From Lachnospiraceae bacterium (lineage in GTDB: Bacteria > Bacillota > Clostridia > Lachnospirales > Lachnospiraceae), in assembly GCA_024698715.1 (NCBI GenBank), contig JAILRA010000073.1, positions 1 to 41,199 of the forward strand: a DNA stretch of 41,199 bases, written 5' to 3'. The notes beneath the pieces are model-generated. The model saw only the letters and a program-made list of their open reading frames with translations, ran no database searches and was not told the origin of the DNA. Made by a program: the position numbers and the translations under genes. This document shows positions 23,463-31,528 of the stretch, one piece after another (within the stretch, counting starts at the first letter, position 1; each line of letters opens with the position of its first letter).

Positions 23463-24083
23463 ATGCCGAGAGACAAATCTGAAAATCATGAAAAGATAAT
23501 AAATGCTGCATATAAAGAATTCATGGAGTATGGCTTTAACGATGCTTCCATGAGAAGAATCGCAGCGGAATGCGATATGAGCGCGTCCGGTCTTTACAAA
23601 CATTTTCCGAGTAAAGAAGAAATGTTCGCCGCATTGGTCGAACCTGCATATTCCGGATTGAAAGAAATGTATTACCAAAAACTTTCGGTTCAGTACGAAG
23701 AACTCGAGAATCAATCTGCGGAAGAAATCTGGGAAGGTGAAGATGAAACCGTTTGGGTCATTAAATATATTTATGACAATTTCAACGCTTTCAAACTTCT
23801 TATCTGCAGATCTCAGGGAACAAGATATGAGAATTTTACTCATGAACTTGCAACGCTTGAAGAGCAATCAACATTAGATTATTTAAAGAAGATTAAAGAT
23901 AAAGGAATTGAAATCAATAAAATATCCAAGAAGGAATTACACCTTTTTGTGACTTCGAATATAAATGCAATATTTGAAACGGTTATCCATGATTTTTCCA
24001 GAAAAGATGCTTTGATCTATGCCAAACATTTCGATGACTATTGCATCGGCGGCTGGAAAAGACTTCTGGGATTACCGGAATAA
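23463..24083 (+). CDS. TetR/AcrR family regulator 3
   Basis: The protein has 206 residues beginning MPRDKSENHEKI, with RBS AAAGGGG. The HTH is FNDASMRRIAAECDMSASGLYKHFPSKEEMF. It is paralogous to TetR2: same start, the shared S-x-GTRYENF-T/I-H block, and similar C-terminal helices ending in GW-(K/L)R-(L/I). It precedes ABC pair 2 just as TetR2 precedes ABC pair 1. Its promoter matches that of the suf operon, so its level probably follows the same Fe-S or iron signal. Confidence 0.87.
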   Translation: MPRDKSENHEKIINAAYKEFMEYGFNDASMRRIAAECDMSASGLYKHFPSKEEMFAALVEPAYSGLKEMYYQKLSVQYEELENQSAEEIWEGEDETVWVIKYIYDNFNAFKLLICRSQGTRYENFTHELATLEEQSTLDYLKKIKDKGIEINKISKKELHLFVTSNINAIFETVIHDFSRKDALIYAKHFDDYCIGGWKRLLGLPE

Positions 24084-24101
24084 GAAAAAGAAAAATAAAG
24101 C

Positions 24102-24126
24102 GCAACCGATTGGTTGCATTTTATTT
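24102..24126 (+). terminator. Terminator after TetR3
   Basis: GCAACC, loop GATT, GGTTGC, then ATTTTATTT. It sits between TetR3 and the promoter of ABC pair 2. Confidence 0.65.
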
Positions 24127-24153
24127 GGTATATAAGTTAGACAAAACTAACCA
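24125..24153 (+). promoter_or_regulatory. ABC pair 2 promoter with GTTAG-N6-CTAAC operator (24136-24151)
   Basis: TTGGTA (24125-24130), 17 bases, TAACCA (24148-24153), with GTTAGACAAAACTAAC in the spacer. The operator starts 11 bases from the -35, as at 3600 and 8916. Confidence 0.65.
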
Positions 24154-24170
24154 AGAAGGAGAATATAAAA

Positions 24171-25925
24171 ATGAACAAGAAAGAAAAGACAAAATCAGCA
24201 CTTTCCTGGGTGCTGGAATTTACGAAGATGGATGCTGCTTCGTATTTCTTCAGTGTACTCTTTGCGATCATAAGCGTAGCTGCGGGCTTTTTACCTTATT
24301 TCTTTGTGGCGAAGATAGTCGGTGCGTTGATAGAGGAAAATAAAGACATTAAATATTATTTAATTCAGTGCGCTTTTATTTGTGCTTGCTGGATTGTAAA
24401 TAAACTGTTTCATGCTTTCTCGACAACAATGTCTCACAAGGCAACGTTCGGAGTTTTGGCACAGATAAGAAGGATGTTAACTAAAAAACTCAGTCGTATG
24501 CCTTTGGGCGATGTTATGGATGATTCGTCGGGATCGCTTAAGAACATAATCGTTGAACGTGTTGATTCCATAGAGACCACGCTGGCTCACATAGTTCCGG
24601 AACTTATATCAAATGCCATCGTACCGGTCGGAGTTCTGGTCATTATGCTTACAATCAACTGGAAACTGACACTCCTTGCAATGATAAGCATTCCCATAGG
24701 TGGAATCTTTTACTCGCTTATGATGGTGGGAGCAAAAGAAAGTTTTGAAAACACGATGGTTAAAACCAAAGCTCTTAATGATACAGCTGTTGAATATATC
24801 AACGGTATTGAGGTTATAAAAGCCTTCGGTAAATCAAAAACTTCTTATGAGAAATTTGTGATTGCAGCAAAAGAAGGAGCGGATTGCTTTGTAGAATGGA
24901 TGAGAAGATGTAATCTCTGGCAGAATCTGGCCTTATCCATTATGCCAAGTTTCTTTATAACACTTCTTCCTTTTACAGGATGGTTTTATATGACAGGACG
25001 TATTAACGGTACAGATGCTTTGATGCTCATCATTCTGGCTCTCGGACTTGTTGCACCGTTTATGATCATATCCGGACATATGGATGAGATGTCGAAAACC
25101 GGTGCGATCATCATGGAAGCGACTTCCATATTAAACAAGAGAGAACTTATTCGTCCTGAATATGCAAAGGAAATGCCTATAGACAATAATATAGAATTTA
25201 AAGATGTTCATTTCGGATACAAAGAAGAAGAGGTTCTTCACGGAATCAATTTAAAGATGAAAGAGGGAACCGTCAATGCATTGGTTGGCCCTTCCGGATC
25301 AGGCAAATCAACTATTGCAAAACTAATCGCATCTTTCTGGGATGTGGATGAAGGTCAGATACTTTACGGAGGAGTAAATATTAAAGATATGCCTCTTGAT
25401 CTGTACAATAAAAATATCGCGTATGTTTCGCAGGATAATTATCTTTTTGATGAAACGGTTTTGGAAAATATCAGAATGGGTAATCCAAATGCTACGGATG
25501 AAGATGTAATTAATGCTGCAAAGGCTTGCGGATGCCATGATTTCATTTTGAATCTTGAGAACGGATATGACACCGTGGCCGGAGGAGCAGGGGGGCACTT
25601 GTCAGGCGGCGAAAGACAAAGAATTTCAATTGCCAGAGCCATGCTTAAGAATGCACCGGTTGTTATTCTTGATGAAGCAACAGCATACACGGATCCTGAG
25701 AATGAAGCAATTATTCAAAAGAGTGTTGCAAAACTGGTTCAGGGTAAAACACTGATAGTCATAGCACACAGGTTGTCAACAATCATATCTGCAGATCAGA
25801 TTATTGTTGTAAATGACGGCAAAATCGCGGCTACAGGCACGCAGGATGAATTATTGCAAAGATGTCCGTTATACAAAGATATGTGGGAAGCTCATATTTC
25901 ATCCAGAGATACGGAGGTGGCATAA
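24171..25925 (+). CDS. ABC half-transporter 2A (fused membrane and ATPase domains)
   Basis: The protein has 584 residues with an AAGGAG RBS. Membrane segments occupy residues about 20-310. ATPase motifs are GPSGSGKST (around 372), LSGGERQR, VILDEATAYTDPENE and IAHRLSTI. The D-loop variant ATAYTDP parallels ATAFADP in transporter 1A, and both are first genes of their pairs. It overlaps the next gene by one base. It is probably a heterodimer with 2B; import of a metallophore or heme is inferred from the context and the adjacent ECF relic. Confidence 0.8.
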   Translation: MNKKEKTKSALSWVLEFTKMDAASYFFSVLFAIISVAAGFLPYFFVAKIVGALIEENKDIKYYLIQCAFICACWIVNKLFHAFSTTMSHKATFGVLAQIRRMLTKKLSRMPLGDVMDDSSGSLKNIIVERVDSIETTLAHIVPELISNAIVPVGVLVIMLTINWKLTLLAMISIPIGGIFYSLMMVGAKESFENTMVKTKALNDTAVEYINGIEVIKAFGKSKTSYEKFVIAAKEGADCFVEWMRRCNLWQNLALSIMPSFFITLLPFTGWFYMTGRINGTDALMLIILALGLVAPFMIISGHMDEMSKTGAIIMEATSILNKRELIRPEYAKEMPIDNNIEFKDVHFGYKEEEVLHGINLKMKEGTVNALVGPSGSGKSTIAKLIASFWDVDEGQILYGGVNIKDMPLDLYNKNIAYVSQDNYLFDETVLENIRMGNPNATDEDVINAAKACGCHDFILNLENGYDTVAGGAGGHLSGGERQRISIARAMLKNAPVVILDEATAYTDPENEAIIQKSVAKLVQGKTLIVIAHRLSTIISADQIIVVNDGKIAATGTQDELLQRCPLYKDMWEAHISSRDTEVA

Positions 25926-27664
25926 TGTTTAAGACTTTAAAAATGTATTTTGATTTCTGTAATGAAGAAAACAGAAAAAAATTATTGACTGCAATGATAC
26001 TCGGAGTTGTCAAATCGATTTTTGCGACTCTTCGTATACCTGCCATAGCAATTATTCTCAAAGGAATATTAGAGAATAATATGAGCATGACAAATGTGTG
26101 GATTTCCGTAGGCGTTATGGGCTTATCGATTTTGGGACAGGTTCTGATAGGCCTTAAAACCACAATGCTTCAGACAGAAGCCGGATACAATACATGCAGT
26201 TCAAAGAGAATGGAAATTGCAGAGCATTTAAGATATCTGCCCATGGGTTATTTTAATAAAAACAATTTAGGGCAGATAACCAATGTTACTACGAATACAA
26301 TGGAAATGCTCGCTGATGTTGCCACACGTATAGTAATGATATCGACACAGGGAATCATAACAACGTTTGTTATTTTTCTCTTCCTCCTAATATTTGATAT
26401 CCGAATTGCTATGATTCTTCTGGTCGGTATTGTTATTTTTTCATTCTTTAATACTCTTATGCAAAACTCAACAAAACCTGCTGCTCCAAGGAAAGCAAAA
26501 GCAGACGAGGATCTTGTGGTGGCGGTTCTTGAATATGTGCAGGGAATTGCGGAAGTTAAGAATTTTAATCTTACAGATAAGACTGCAGTAAAGCTTGAGA
26601 ACAGTATAGTGGAAAAGAAAAATGCAGATACAAAACTTGAATTTGCGGTAGTTCCATTTATGACTCTTCAGGGTATTACAACGAAATTTACCGGTGTTAT
26701 TATGTGCCTTGCATCCGTAATCTTTTATCTGAATGGTTCTATGTCCCTTTTATATGCAATCCTTATGGTTATATCATCGTTTATGGTATATGAAAGTCTT
26801 GATATGATGGGATCTTTCTCGGCGCTTATGCGTACCGTAAATATTGTTGTTTCAAAAGCAAACGAAATACTGGAAATGAAACCTATGGATATCGATGGGG
26901 AAGACATTGTGCCTTCAAGTATGAAACTTGAAATGAAAAATGTATCTTTTGCATATGAAGATAAGACAATTATTGACGACATTTCTCTTACAATACCTGA
27001 GAAAACAACAACTGCAATCGTCGGACCTTCCGGTGGCGGCAAGACGACACTTACGAATCTTTTGGCAAGATTCTGGGATGTGCAAAGCGGAGAAGTTTTG
27101 CTTGACGGTAAAAATGTTAAAGATTACAGTTTTGACAGCCTTATGAAAAATTTCAGCTTTGTTTTCCAGCGTGTTTATCTTTTTGAAGATACAATAGCCA
27201 ATAATATCCGTTTCGGCGAACCTGAAGCTTCGATGGACAGAGTTATAGAGGCGGCCAAGAAGGCAAGATGCCATGATTTTATCATGAGTCTGCCAAACGG
27301 ATATGAAACGGTTATCGGAGAAGGCGGTGCATCGCTTTCAGGCGGAGAAAAACAGCGAATTTCGATTGCAAGAGCAATTATGAAAAACAGTCCCATTATT
27401 ATTCTTGATGAAGCAACGGCAAATGTCGATCCCGAAAATGAAGCAGAACTTTCGAAGGCGATAGAAGAACTCACTAAAGACAAGACAATAATCATGATTG
27501 CTCACAGACTAAAGACGGTAAGACATGCGGATAATATTCTGGTTATTTCCAACGGAAAAATAGCTCAACAGGGTACACATGACGAACTTATTAAAGAAGA
27601 TGGAATTTACAGAAACTTCGTTATGGAAAGAAAAGAAGCGATATCATGGAAAGTGGCAGGATGA
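25925..27664 (+). CDS. ABC half-transporter 2B (fused membrane and ATPase domains)
   Basis: The protein has 579 residues from ATG 25925, which overlaps the TAA of 2A and has GGAGG at a suitable distance; an in-frame extension to 25862 would lie inside 2A. Membrane segments occupy residues about 15-300. Motifs are GPSGGGKTT (around 366), LSGGEKQR, IILDEATANVDPENE and IAHRLKTV. It is paralogous to 1B in order and motif style. It ends just upstream of a decayed EcfT fragment. Confidence 0.8.
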   Translation: MFKTLKMYFDFCNEENRKKLLTAMILGVVKSIFATLRIPAIAIILKGILENNMSMTNVWISVGVMGLSILGQVLIGLKTTMLQTEAGYNTCSSKRMEIAEHLRYLPMGYFNKNNLGQITNVTTNTMEMLADVATRIVMISTQGIITTFVIFLFLLIFDIRIAMILLVGIVIFSFFNTLMQNSTKPAAPRKAKADEDLVVAVLEYVQGIAEVKNFNLTDKTAVKLENSIVEKKNADTKLEFAVVPFMTLQGITTKFTGVIMCLASVIFYLNGSMSLLYAILMVISSFMVYESLDMMGSFSALMRTVNIVVSKANEILEMKPMDIDGEDIVPSSMKLEMKNVSFAYEDKTIIDDISLTIPEKTTTAIVGPSGGGKTTLTNLLARFWDVQSGEVLLDGKNVKDYSFDSLMKNFSFVFQRVYLFEDTIANNIRFGEPEASMDRVIEAAKKARCHDFIMSLPNGYETVIGEGGASLSGGEKQRISIARAIMKNSPIIILDEATANVDPENEAELSKAIEELTKDKTIIMIAHRLKTVRHADNILVISNGKIAQQGTHDELIKEDGIYRNFVMERKEAISWKVAG

Positions 27665-27698
27665 CAAAAAAATTCGTAAAAATGTGATTTGCTATTGA

Positions 27699-27878
27699 AT
27701 AAAATATAATGGTGAGTTCGTTTCAGCCATGCAGAAAATGCATATTCCGGATGGAATAACGATTTCGCTTGCTGTCGTAATGAGTTTTTTTCCAACAATA
27801 AAAGAAGAATATTCGGCTATCAGTGATGCGATGAAAATGCACGGAATAAGATTCGGAGGAGGAAATTTATCAGGATGA
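27699..27878 (+). pseudogene. EcfT (ECF transporter T-component) relic
   Basis: This is an open stretch of about 60 codons, with ATG at 27729 and stop at 27876. It encodes NGEFVSAMQKMHIPDGITIS followed by FFPTIKEEYSAISDAMKMHGIRFGG. This matches the cytoplasmic coupling region of EcfT/CbiQ proteins: a first segment with P-x-x-I, then (R)FFPT-x-x-EE-x-x-x-I-x-x-A-x-x-x-RG. The membrane N-terminus and the C-terminal third are gone, and the usual Arg before FFPT and in the second Ala-Arg-Gly motif are changed. ECF modules accompany ABC pairs of this type in some Firmicutes, so this is probably the remnant of a lost import system. Confidence 0.55.
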
Positions 27879-27909
27879 GTTTTATTAAACGATAAATATG
27901 ATTAGAAAG

Positions 27910-27948
27910 AAAAGTTCGTGATCTTTAAAAAGGTTGTGAACTTTTTTT
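27910..27948 (+). terminator. Terminator-like hairpin downstream of the EcfT relic
   Basis: AAAAGTTC (27910-27917) pairs with GAACTTTT (27938-27945) around a 20-base loop and continues as a T tract. It marks the end of the accessory region. Confidence 0.5.
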
Positions 27949-27956
27949 AAAAGTAT

Positions 27957-27985
27957 TTGCTAAATGGAATAAATGAAAATATAAT
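27957..27985 (+). promoter_or_regulatory. ddh promoter
   Basis: TTGCTA (27957-27962), 17 bases, TATAAT (27980-27985), about 40 bases before the ddh start. Confidence 0.7.
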
Positions 27986-28027
27986 GTATTCGTATGTATT
28001 TCGATAAAGTCACAGGAGGACTATAAA

Positions 28028-29014
28028 ATGAGCATTAGAATTGGTATTATCGGTTACGGCAATCTCGGACGCGGAGTTGAATGTGCCGTTAAGCAGAATA
28101 AAGATATGGAACTCGTTGCGGTATTTACAAGAAGAGATCCCGCAAGCGTGAAGATCCTTACTCCGACGGCTCAGGTTGTGAATGTTTCCGATATCGCAAA
28201 CTGGAAAGACAAGATTGATGTTGCAATAATCTGCGGAGGTTCTGCAACGGATCTTCCCAAGCAGACACCCGAATATTCCAAGCTCTTTAACTGTATAGAT
28301 TCGTTTGATACTCATGCCAGAATTCCCGAGCATTTTGATAACGTAAACAAGGTATGTCTTGAAAACGACAAAGTTTCGATTATTTCGATCGGATGGGATC
28401 CCGGTCTTTTCTCGCTTAACAGACTTCTCGGAAACGCAATCCTTCCCAACGGTAAAGATTATACTTTCTGGGGCAAGGGTGTAAGCCAGGGACATTCCGA
28501 TGCGGTAAGAAGGATCAAGGGCGTAAAGAATGCAAAACAGTATACCATCCCCGTTGAAAGTGCACTGGAAAGCGTAAGAAACGGTGAGAATCCCGAACTT
28601 ACCACGAGACAGAAACATACAAGAGAATGCTTCGTGGTACTTGAAGAAGGTGCTGATGCTAAGGCAGTTGAACAGGAGATCGTAACAATGCCCAACTATT
28701 TTGCGGATTACGATACCACCGTTCATTTTATCAGCGAAGAGGAGTTTAATGCCAATCATTCAGGCATCCCTCACGGCGGATTTGTACTCAGATCCGGAAA
28801 GACGGGCTGGAACGAAGAAACCGGCCACATGATCGAGTTCAGCTTGAAACTTGAATCCAATCCCGAGTTTACTGCTTCCGTATTGATCGCATATGCAAGA
28901 GCTGCTTACAGACTTTCCGAAAAGAAGGATTTCGGATGCAAGACAATATTTGATATTCCCATTGCCATGCTTTCCGAAAAAGACGGTGAGGAACTTCGCA
29001 GATCACTTTTATAA
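28028..29014 (+). CDS. ddh: meso-Diaminopimelate D-dehydrogenase
   Basis: The protein has 328 residues with a strong AGGAGG RBS. An N-terminal NADPH-binding fold begins IRIGIIGYGNLGRGVE; CGGSATDLP, the substrate segment SFDTHARIPEHF, SIGWDPGLFSLNRLLG and GKGVSQGHSDAVRRIKGVK follow. This is the characteristic Ddh pattern, close in length to the roughly 320-330 residues known. The enzyme makes meso-DAP from tetrahydrodipicolinate for lysine and peptidoglycan in a single step. It has its own promoter (27957). Confidence 0.94.
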   Translation: MSIRIGIIGYGNLGRGVECAVKQNKDMELVAVFTRRDPASVKILTPTAQVVNVSDIANWKDKIDVAIICGGSATDLPKQTPEYSKLFNCIDSFDTHARIPEHFDNVNKVCLENDKVSIISIGWDPGLFSLNRLLGNAILPNGKDYTFWGKGVSQGHSDAVRRIKGVKNAKQYTIPVESALESVRNGENPELTTRQKHTRECFVVLEEGADAKAVEQEIVTMPNYFADYDTTVHFISEEEFNANHSGIPHGGFVLRSGKTGWNEETGHMIEFSLKLESNPEFTASVLIAYARAAYRLSEKKDFGCKTIFDIPIAMLSEKDGEELRRSLL

Positions 29015-29055
29015 GAAACATATAGTTTTGTGCTTAAAAACGAAAAGAGAAGATT

Positions 29056-29841
29056 ATGCATAATGATATTTTACATATAGGAAATTTTACCCTGCACGGC
29101 TATTCACTGATGATAGCACTTGGATTTATCATCGGAATGTCGCTTTGCCTGTTAAAAGCCAAGAAAGATAAGAAGAACGGTGACATCATTACCGATATAG
29201 GTATGATAACGATACTCGCAGGTTTTTTGGGCGGAAAGATCCTGTATCTTATAGTGGATTTCAAGAATCTTATTGCCAATCCCAAAAGCGTACTGGGATT
29301 TCCTCAGGTATTCTCCGGATTTGTTGTATTCGGAGGAATCATAGGCGGTTTCATAGCTGTATGTATTTATTCGAAGATAAAAAAGATCAACGCGCTGGAA
29401 TACCTGGATTATATGATACCGTTTATCGCATTGGTGCAGGGATTCGGTCGTATAGGATGCTTTCTTGCAGGCTGTTGTTACGGCGGTCCGACCGATTCTT
29501 TTCTCGGAGTCGTATTTCCGCAGGGTTCGATAGCACCTGCAGGTGTTAAACTCTGGCCGACACAGCTTTTTTCCGCATTCGGAGATTTTGCCATTGCTGG
29601 AATCCTTCTGCTGGTTTCGACAAAAAATAAGAAAAACGGAAATATATGTATCCTTTATCTGATCCTTTACAGTGTAGGAAGATTTATTGTAGAGTTTTTC
29701 AGAAACGACCCGAGAGGTGCCGTGGGAGCTTTATCCACATCTCAGTTCATATCGATCATAATGCTTCCAATAGCGATAGCATTAGGTCTGGTATTGAATT
29801 TTTACAAAAAAAAGGAAACAAATAATGAAAAGCAGAATTAA
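29056..29841 (+). CDS. lgt: Prolipoprotein diacylglyceryl transferase (Lgt-like)
   Basis: The protein has 261 residues with about seven membrane segments. The N-terminal LHGYSLMIALGFIIGM and the later GRIGCFLAGCCYGG, IAPAGVKLWPTQLFSA and VGRFIVEFFRNDPRG match Lgt proteins of Clostridia. The classical GRxGNFxN signature is replaced by GR-I-G-C-F-L-A-G-C-C, so this is a divergent member. Lgt transfers a diacylglyceryl group to lipobox cysteines. The reading frame overlaps the next gene, a lipoprotein-type binding protein, by 17 bases, linking enzyme and probable substrate. Confidence 0.8.
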   Translation: MHNDILHIGNFTLHGYSLMIALGFIIGMSLCLLKAKKDKKNGDIITDIGMITILAGFLGGKILYLIVDFKNLIANPKSVLGFPQVFSGFVVFGGIIGGFIAVCIYSKIKKINALEYLDYMIPFIALVQGFGRIGCFLAGCCYGGPTDSFLGVVFPQGSIAPAGVKLWPTQLFSAFGDFAIAGILLLVSTKNKKNGNICILYLILYSVGRFIVEFFRNDPRGAVGALSTSQFISIIMLPIAIALGLVLNFYKKKETNNEKQN

Positions 29842-30775
29842 ATATTTCGGCATTCTTTCATTTATTATTTCCGCCATATTTTTAATATGCGGTTGTGAAT
29901 CTAAGACCGAAGCTGAAAATGGTACGACAATTGTCTGTACCATTTTTCCCGTTTATGATTGGTGCAGGGAAATAACTGCCGGATGCGAAAATGTAAATGT
30001 TATCCTGCTTGAGGACAACGGAACGGATATGCATTCGTATCAGCCTACGGTAAAGGATTTTGCGGATATGGAAGACTGCGATGTCTTTATCTTCATCGGG
30101 GGAGAATCCGAAGAATGGGTTGAAGAGTTCTGCGAAGAGCATCAGAGCACAAAAAGAACGGATATATGTCTGATGGATGAGATTTCCGATTATGTGCTGA
30201 CTGAAAATTCGGAAGGAATTATCAGTGCGGAACATGATGAAGAAAACGAAGAAGAAAACGATGAACATATTTGGCTTTCACTGAAAAGAAGCATGAAATG
30301 TGTCGAGGTTATAAGCGGGAAAATCAAAGAAAAGACGATTGATAAAGAACAGGTTGAAAAGAATACCGTCGATTACATAAATAAACTTTCACAGCTTAAT
30401 GACGAATACGAAAACTATTTTGCTTCACAAGAAAGAATGCTGGTGGTTGCGGACAGGTTCCCTTTCAGATATCTTGCGGAGGATTATAATATTTCTTACA
30501 TTGCTGCGTTTCCGGGATGCAGTTCGGAAGTCAATACTTCTTTCGAAACGGTTGCCGGCCTGGCGGACGGATTAAAAAACAGCAATGAAAAAACTGTGTA
30601 TATTACCGAAAGCGGAGACTCTGAATTTGCCCGGACAATCATTAATGAATCCGGAAAGAACGGCAGTATAAAAACACTTGATTCAATCCAGACCGTAAAC
30701 AAATCGCAGATTGCCGGCGGAATATCATATTATGAACTGATGAAAAAGAATCTTGAGATAATTAAAGAACAATAA
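29825..30775 (+). CDS. Metal ABC transporter substrate-binding lipoprotein (ZnuA family)
   Basis: The protein has 316 residues. A signal sequence leads to ICGC at about residue 23, a lipobox with an unusual Cys at -2. The family fold is shown by TIFPVYDWCREI, DMHSYQPTVKDFADMEDCDVFIFIGG, an acidic loop EHDEENEEENDEHIW (Asp/Glu-rich where ZnuA has a His-rich loop) and ADRFPFRYLAEDYNISYIAAFPGC. His of DMH and DEH match two metal ligands; the third usual His is Asp in ADRF. It probably captures Zn(II) or Mn(II) and hands it to the two following gene products. Confidence 0.82.
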   Translation: MKSRIKYFGILSFIISAIFLICGCESKTEAENGTTIVCTIFPVYDWCREITAGCENVNVILLEDNGTDMHSYQPTVKDFADMEDCDVFIFIGGESEEWVEEFCEEHQSTKRTDICLMDEISDYVLTENSEGIISAEHDEENEEENDEHIWLSLKRSMKCVEVISGKIKEKTIDKEQVEKNTVDYINKLSQLNDEYENYFASQERMLVVADRFPFRYLAEDYNISYIAAFPGCSSEVNTSFETVAGLADGLKNSNEKTVYITESGDSEFARTIINESGKNGSIKTLDSIQTVNKSQIAGGISYYELMKKNLEIIKEQ

Positions 30776-30838
30776 ACATATACAAATACGATGATAATTG
30801 AAGGCTCGAAAGGTACTAAAAAAATTGTCAGGTGAAGT

Positions 30839-31528
30839 ATGGCACAGATTAAAGGAACAAATGTATCCGTAGGATATGAAAAAAGAATAGTGGCAGGCAA
30901 TATAAACTTCGAAGTTAACGAAGGTGACTATTTGTATGTTATCGGCGAGAACGGTTCCGGCAAATCGACTTTGATGAAGTGTATTCTCGGACTGGAAAAA
31001 ACAGTGTCGGGAAGCATTACGTTCGGAGACAGTCTTAAGCAGAAAGAAATAGGATATCTGCCGCAGCAGAGTATGATTCAGAGAGATTTTCCGACCACAG
31101 TCGGTGAGATAGTTTTGTCCGGATGTCTTAACAGACTCGGATGGCGGCCTTTTTTCGGAAAGAAAGAAAAAGAAGCTGCAATCGAGGCTATGAAAAAACT
31201 TGAGATTCTTGATTTGGAAAAACGTTCTTATCCGGAACTCTCGGGCGGACAGCAGCAAAGAGTATTGCTTGCAAGAGCACTTTGCGCTACGGGAAAACTT
31301 CTTCTTCTGGATGAGCCTGCAGCAGGATTGGATCCATATGTTCAGGAGCAGCTTTATGCTCTGATTTATAAAATAAACAAAGAAGACAAGATTACAATAA
31401 TAATGGTTTCGCATGATATAGAAGCGGCCAAGAAATATGCAACTCATATTCTTCATATAGGAAAAGAAAAGAGTGTATTTTGTACAAAAAGAGAATTTAT
31501 TAAGGAGAACGGCGCATGTCTGTTTTAG
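30839..31528 (+). CDS. Metal ABC transporter ATPase (ZnuC-type)
   Basis: The protein has 229 residues. Motifs are GENGSGKST (Walker A), GYLPQQSMIQRDFPTTVGEIVLSG (Q-loop region, typical of Zn/Mn ATPases), LSGGQQQRVLLARAL, LLLLDEPAAGLDP and VSHD. It energises import of the metal bound by the ZnuA-like protein. Its end overlaps the permease start by 13 bases. Confidence 0.88.
   Translation: MAQIKGTNVSVGYEKRIVAGNINFEVNEGDYLYVIGENGSGKSTLMKCILGLEKTVSGSITFGDSLKQKEIGYLPQQSMIQRDFPTTVGEIVLSGCLNRLGWRPFFGKKEKEAAIEAMKKLEILDLEKRSYPELSGGQQQRVLLARALCATGKLLLLDEPAAGLDPYVQEQLYALIYKINKEDKITIIMVSHDIEAAKKYATHILHIGKEKSVFCTKREFIKENGACLF

Noticed and set aside
28010-28759. 249-residue minus-strand frame
   Set aside because: It lies wholly antisense to ddh, has no RBS and its composition is that of a shadow frame.
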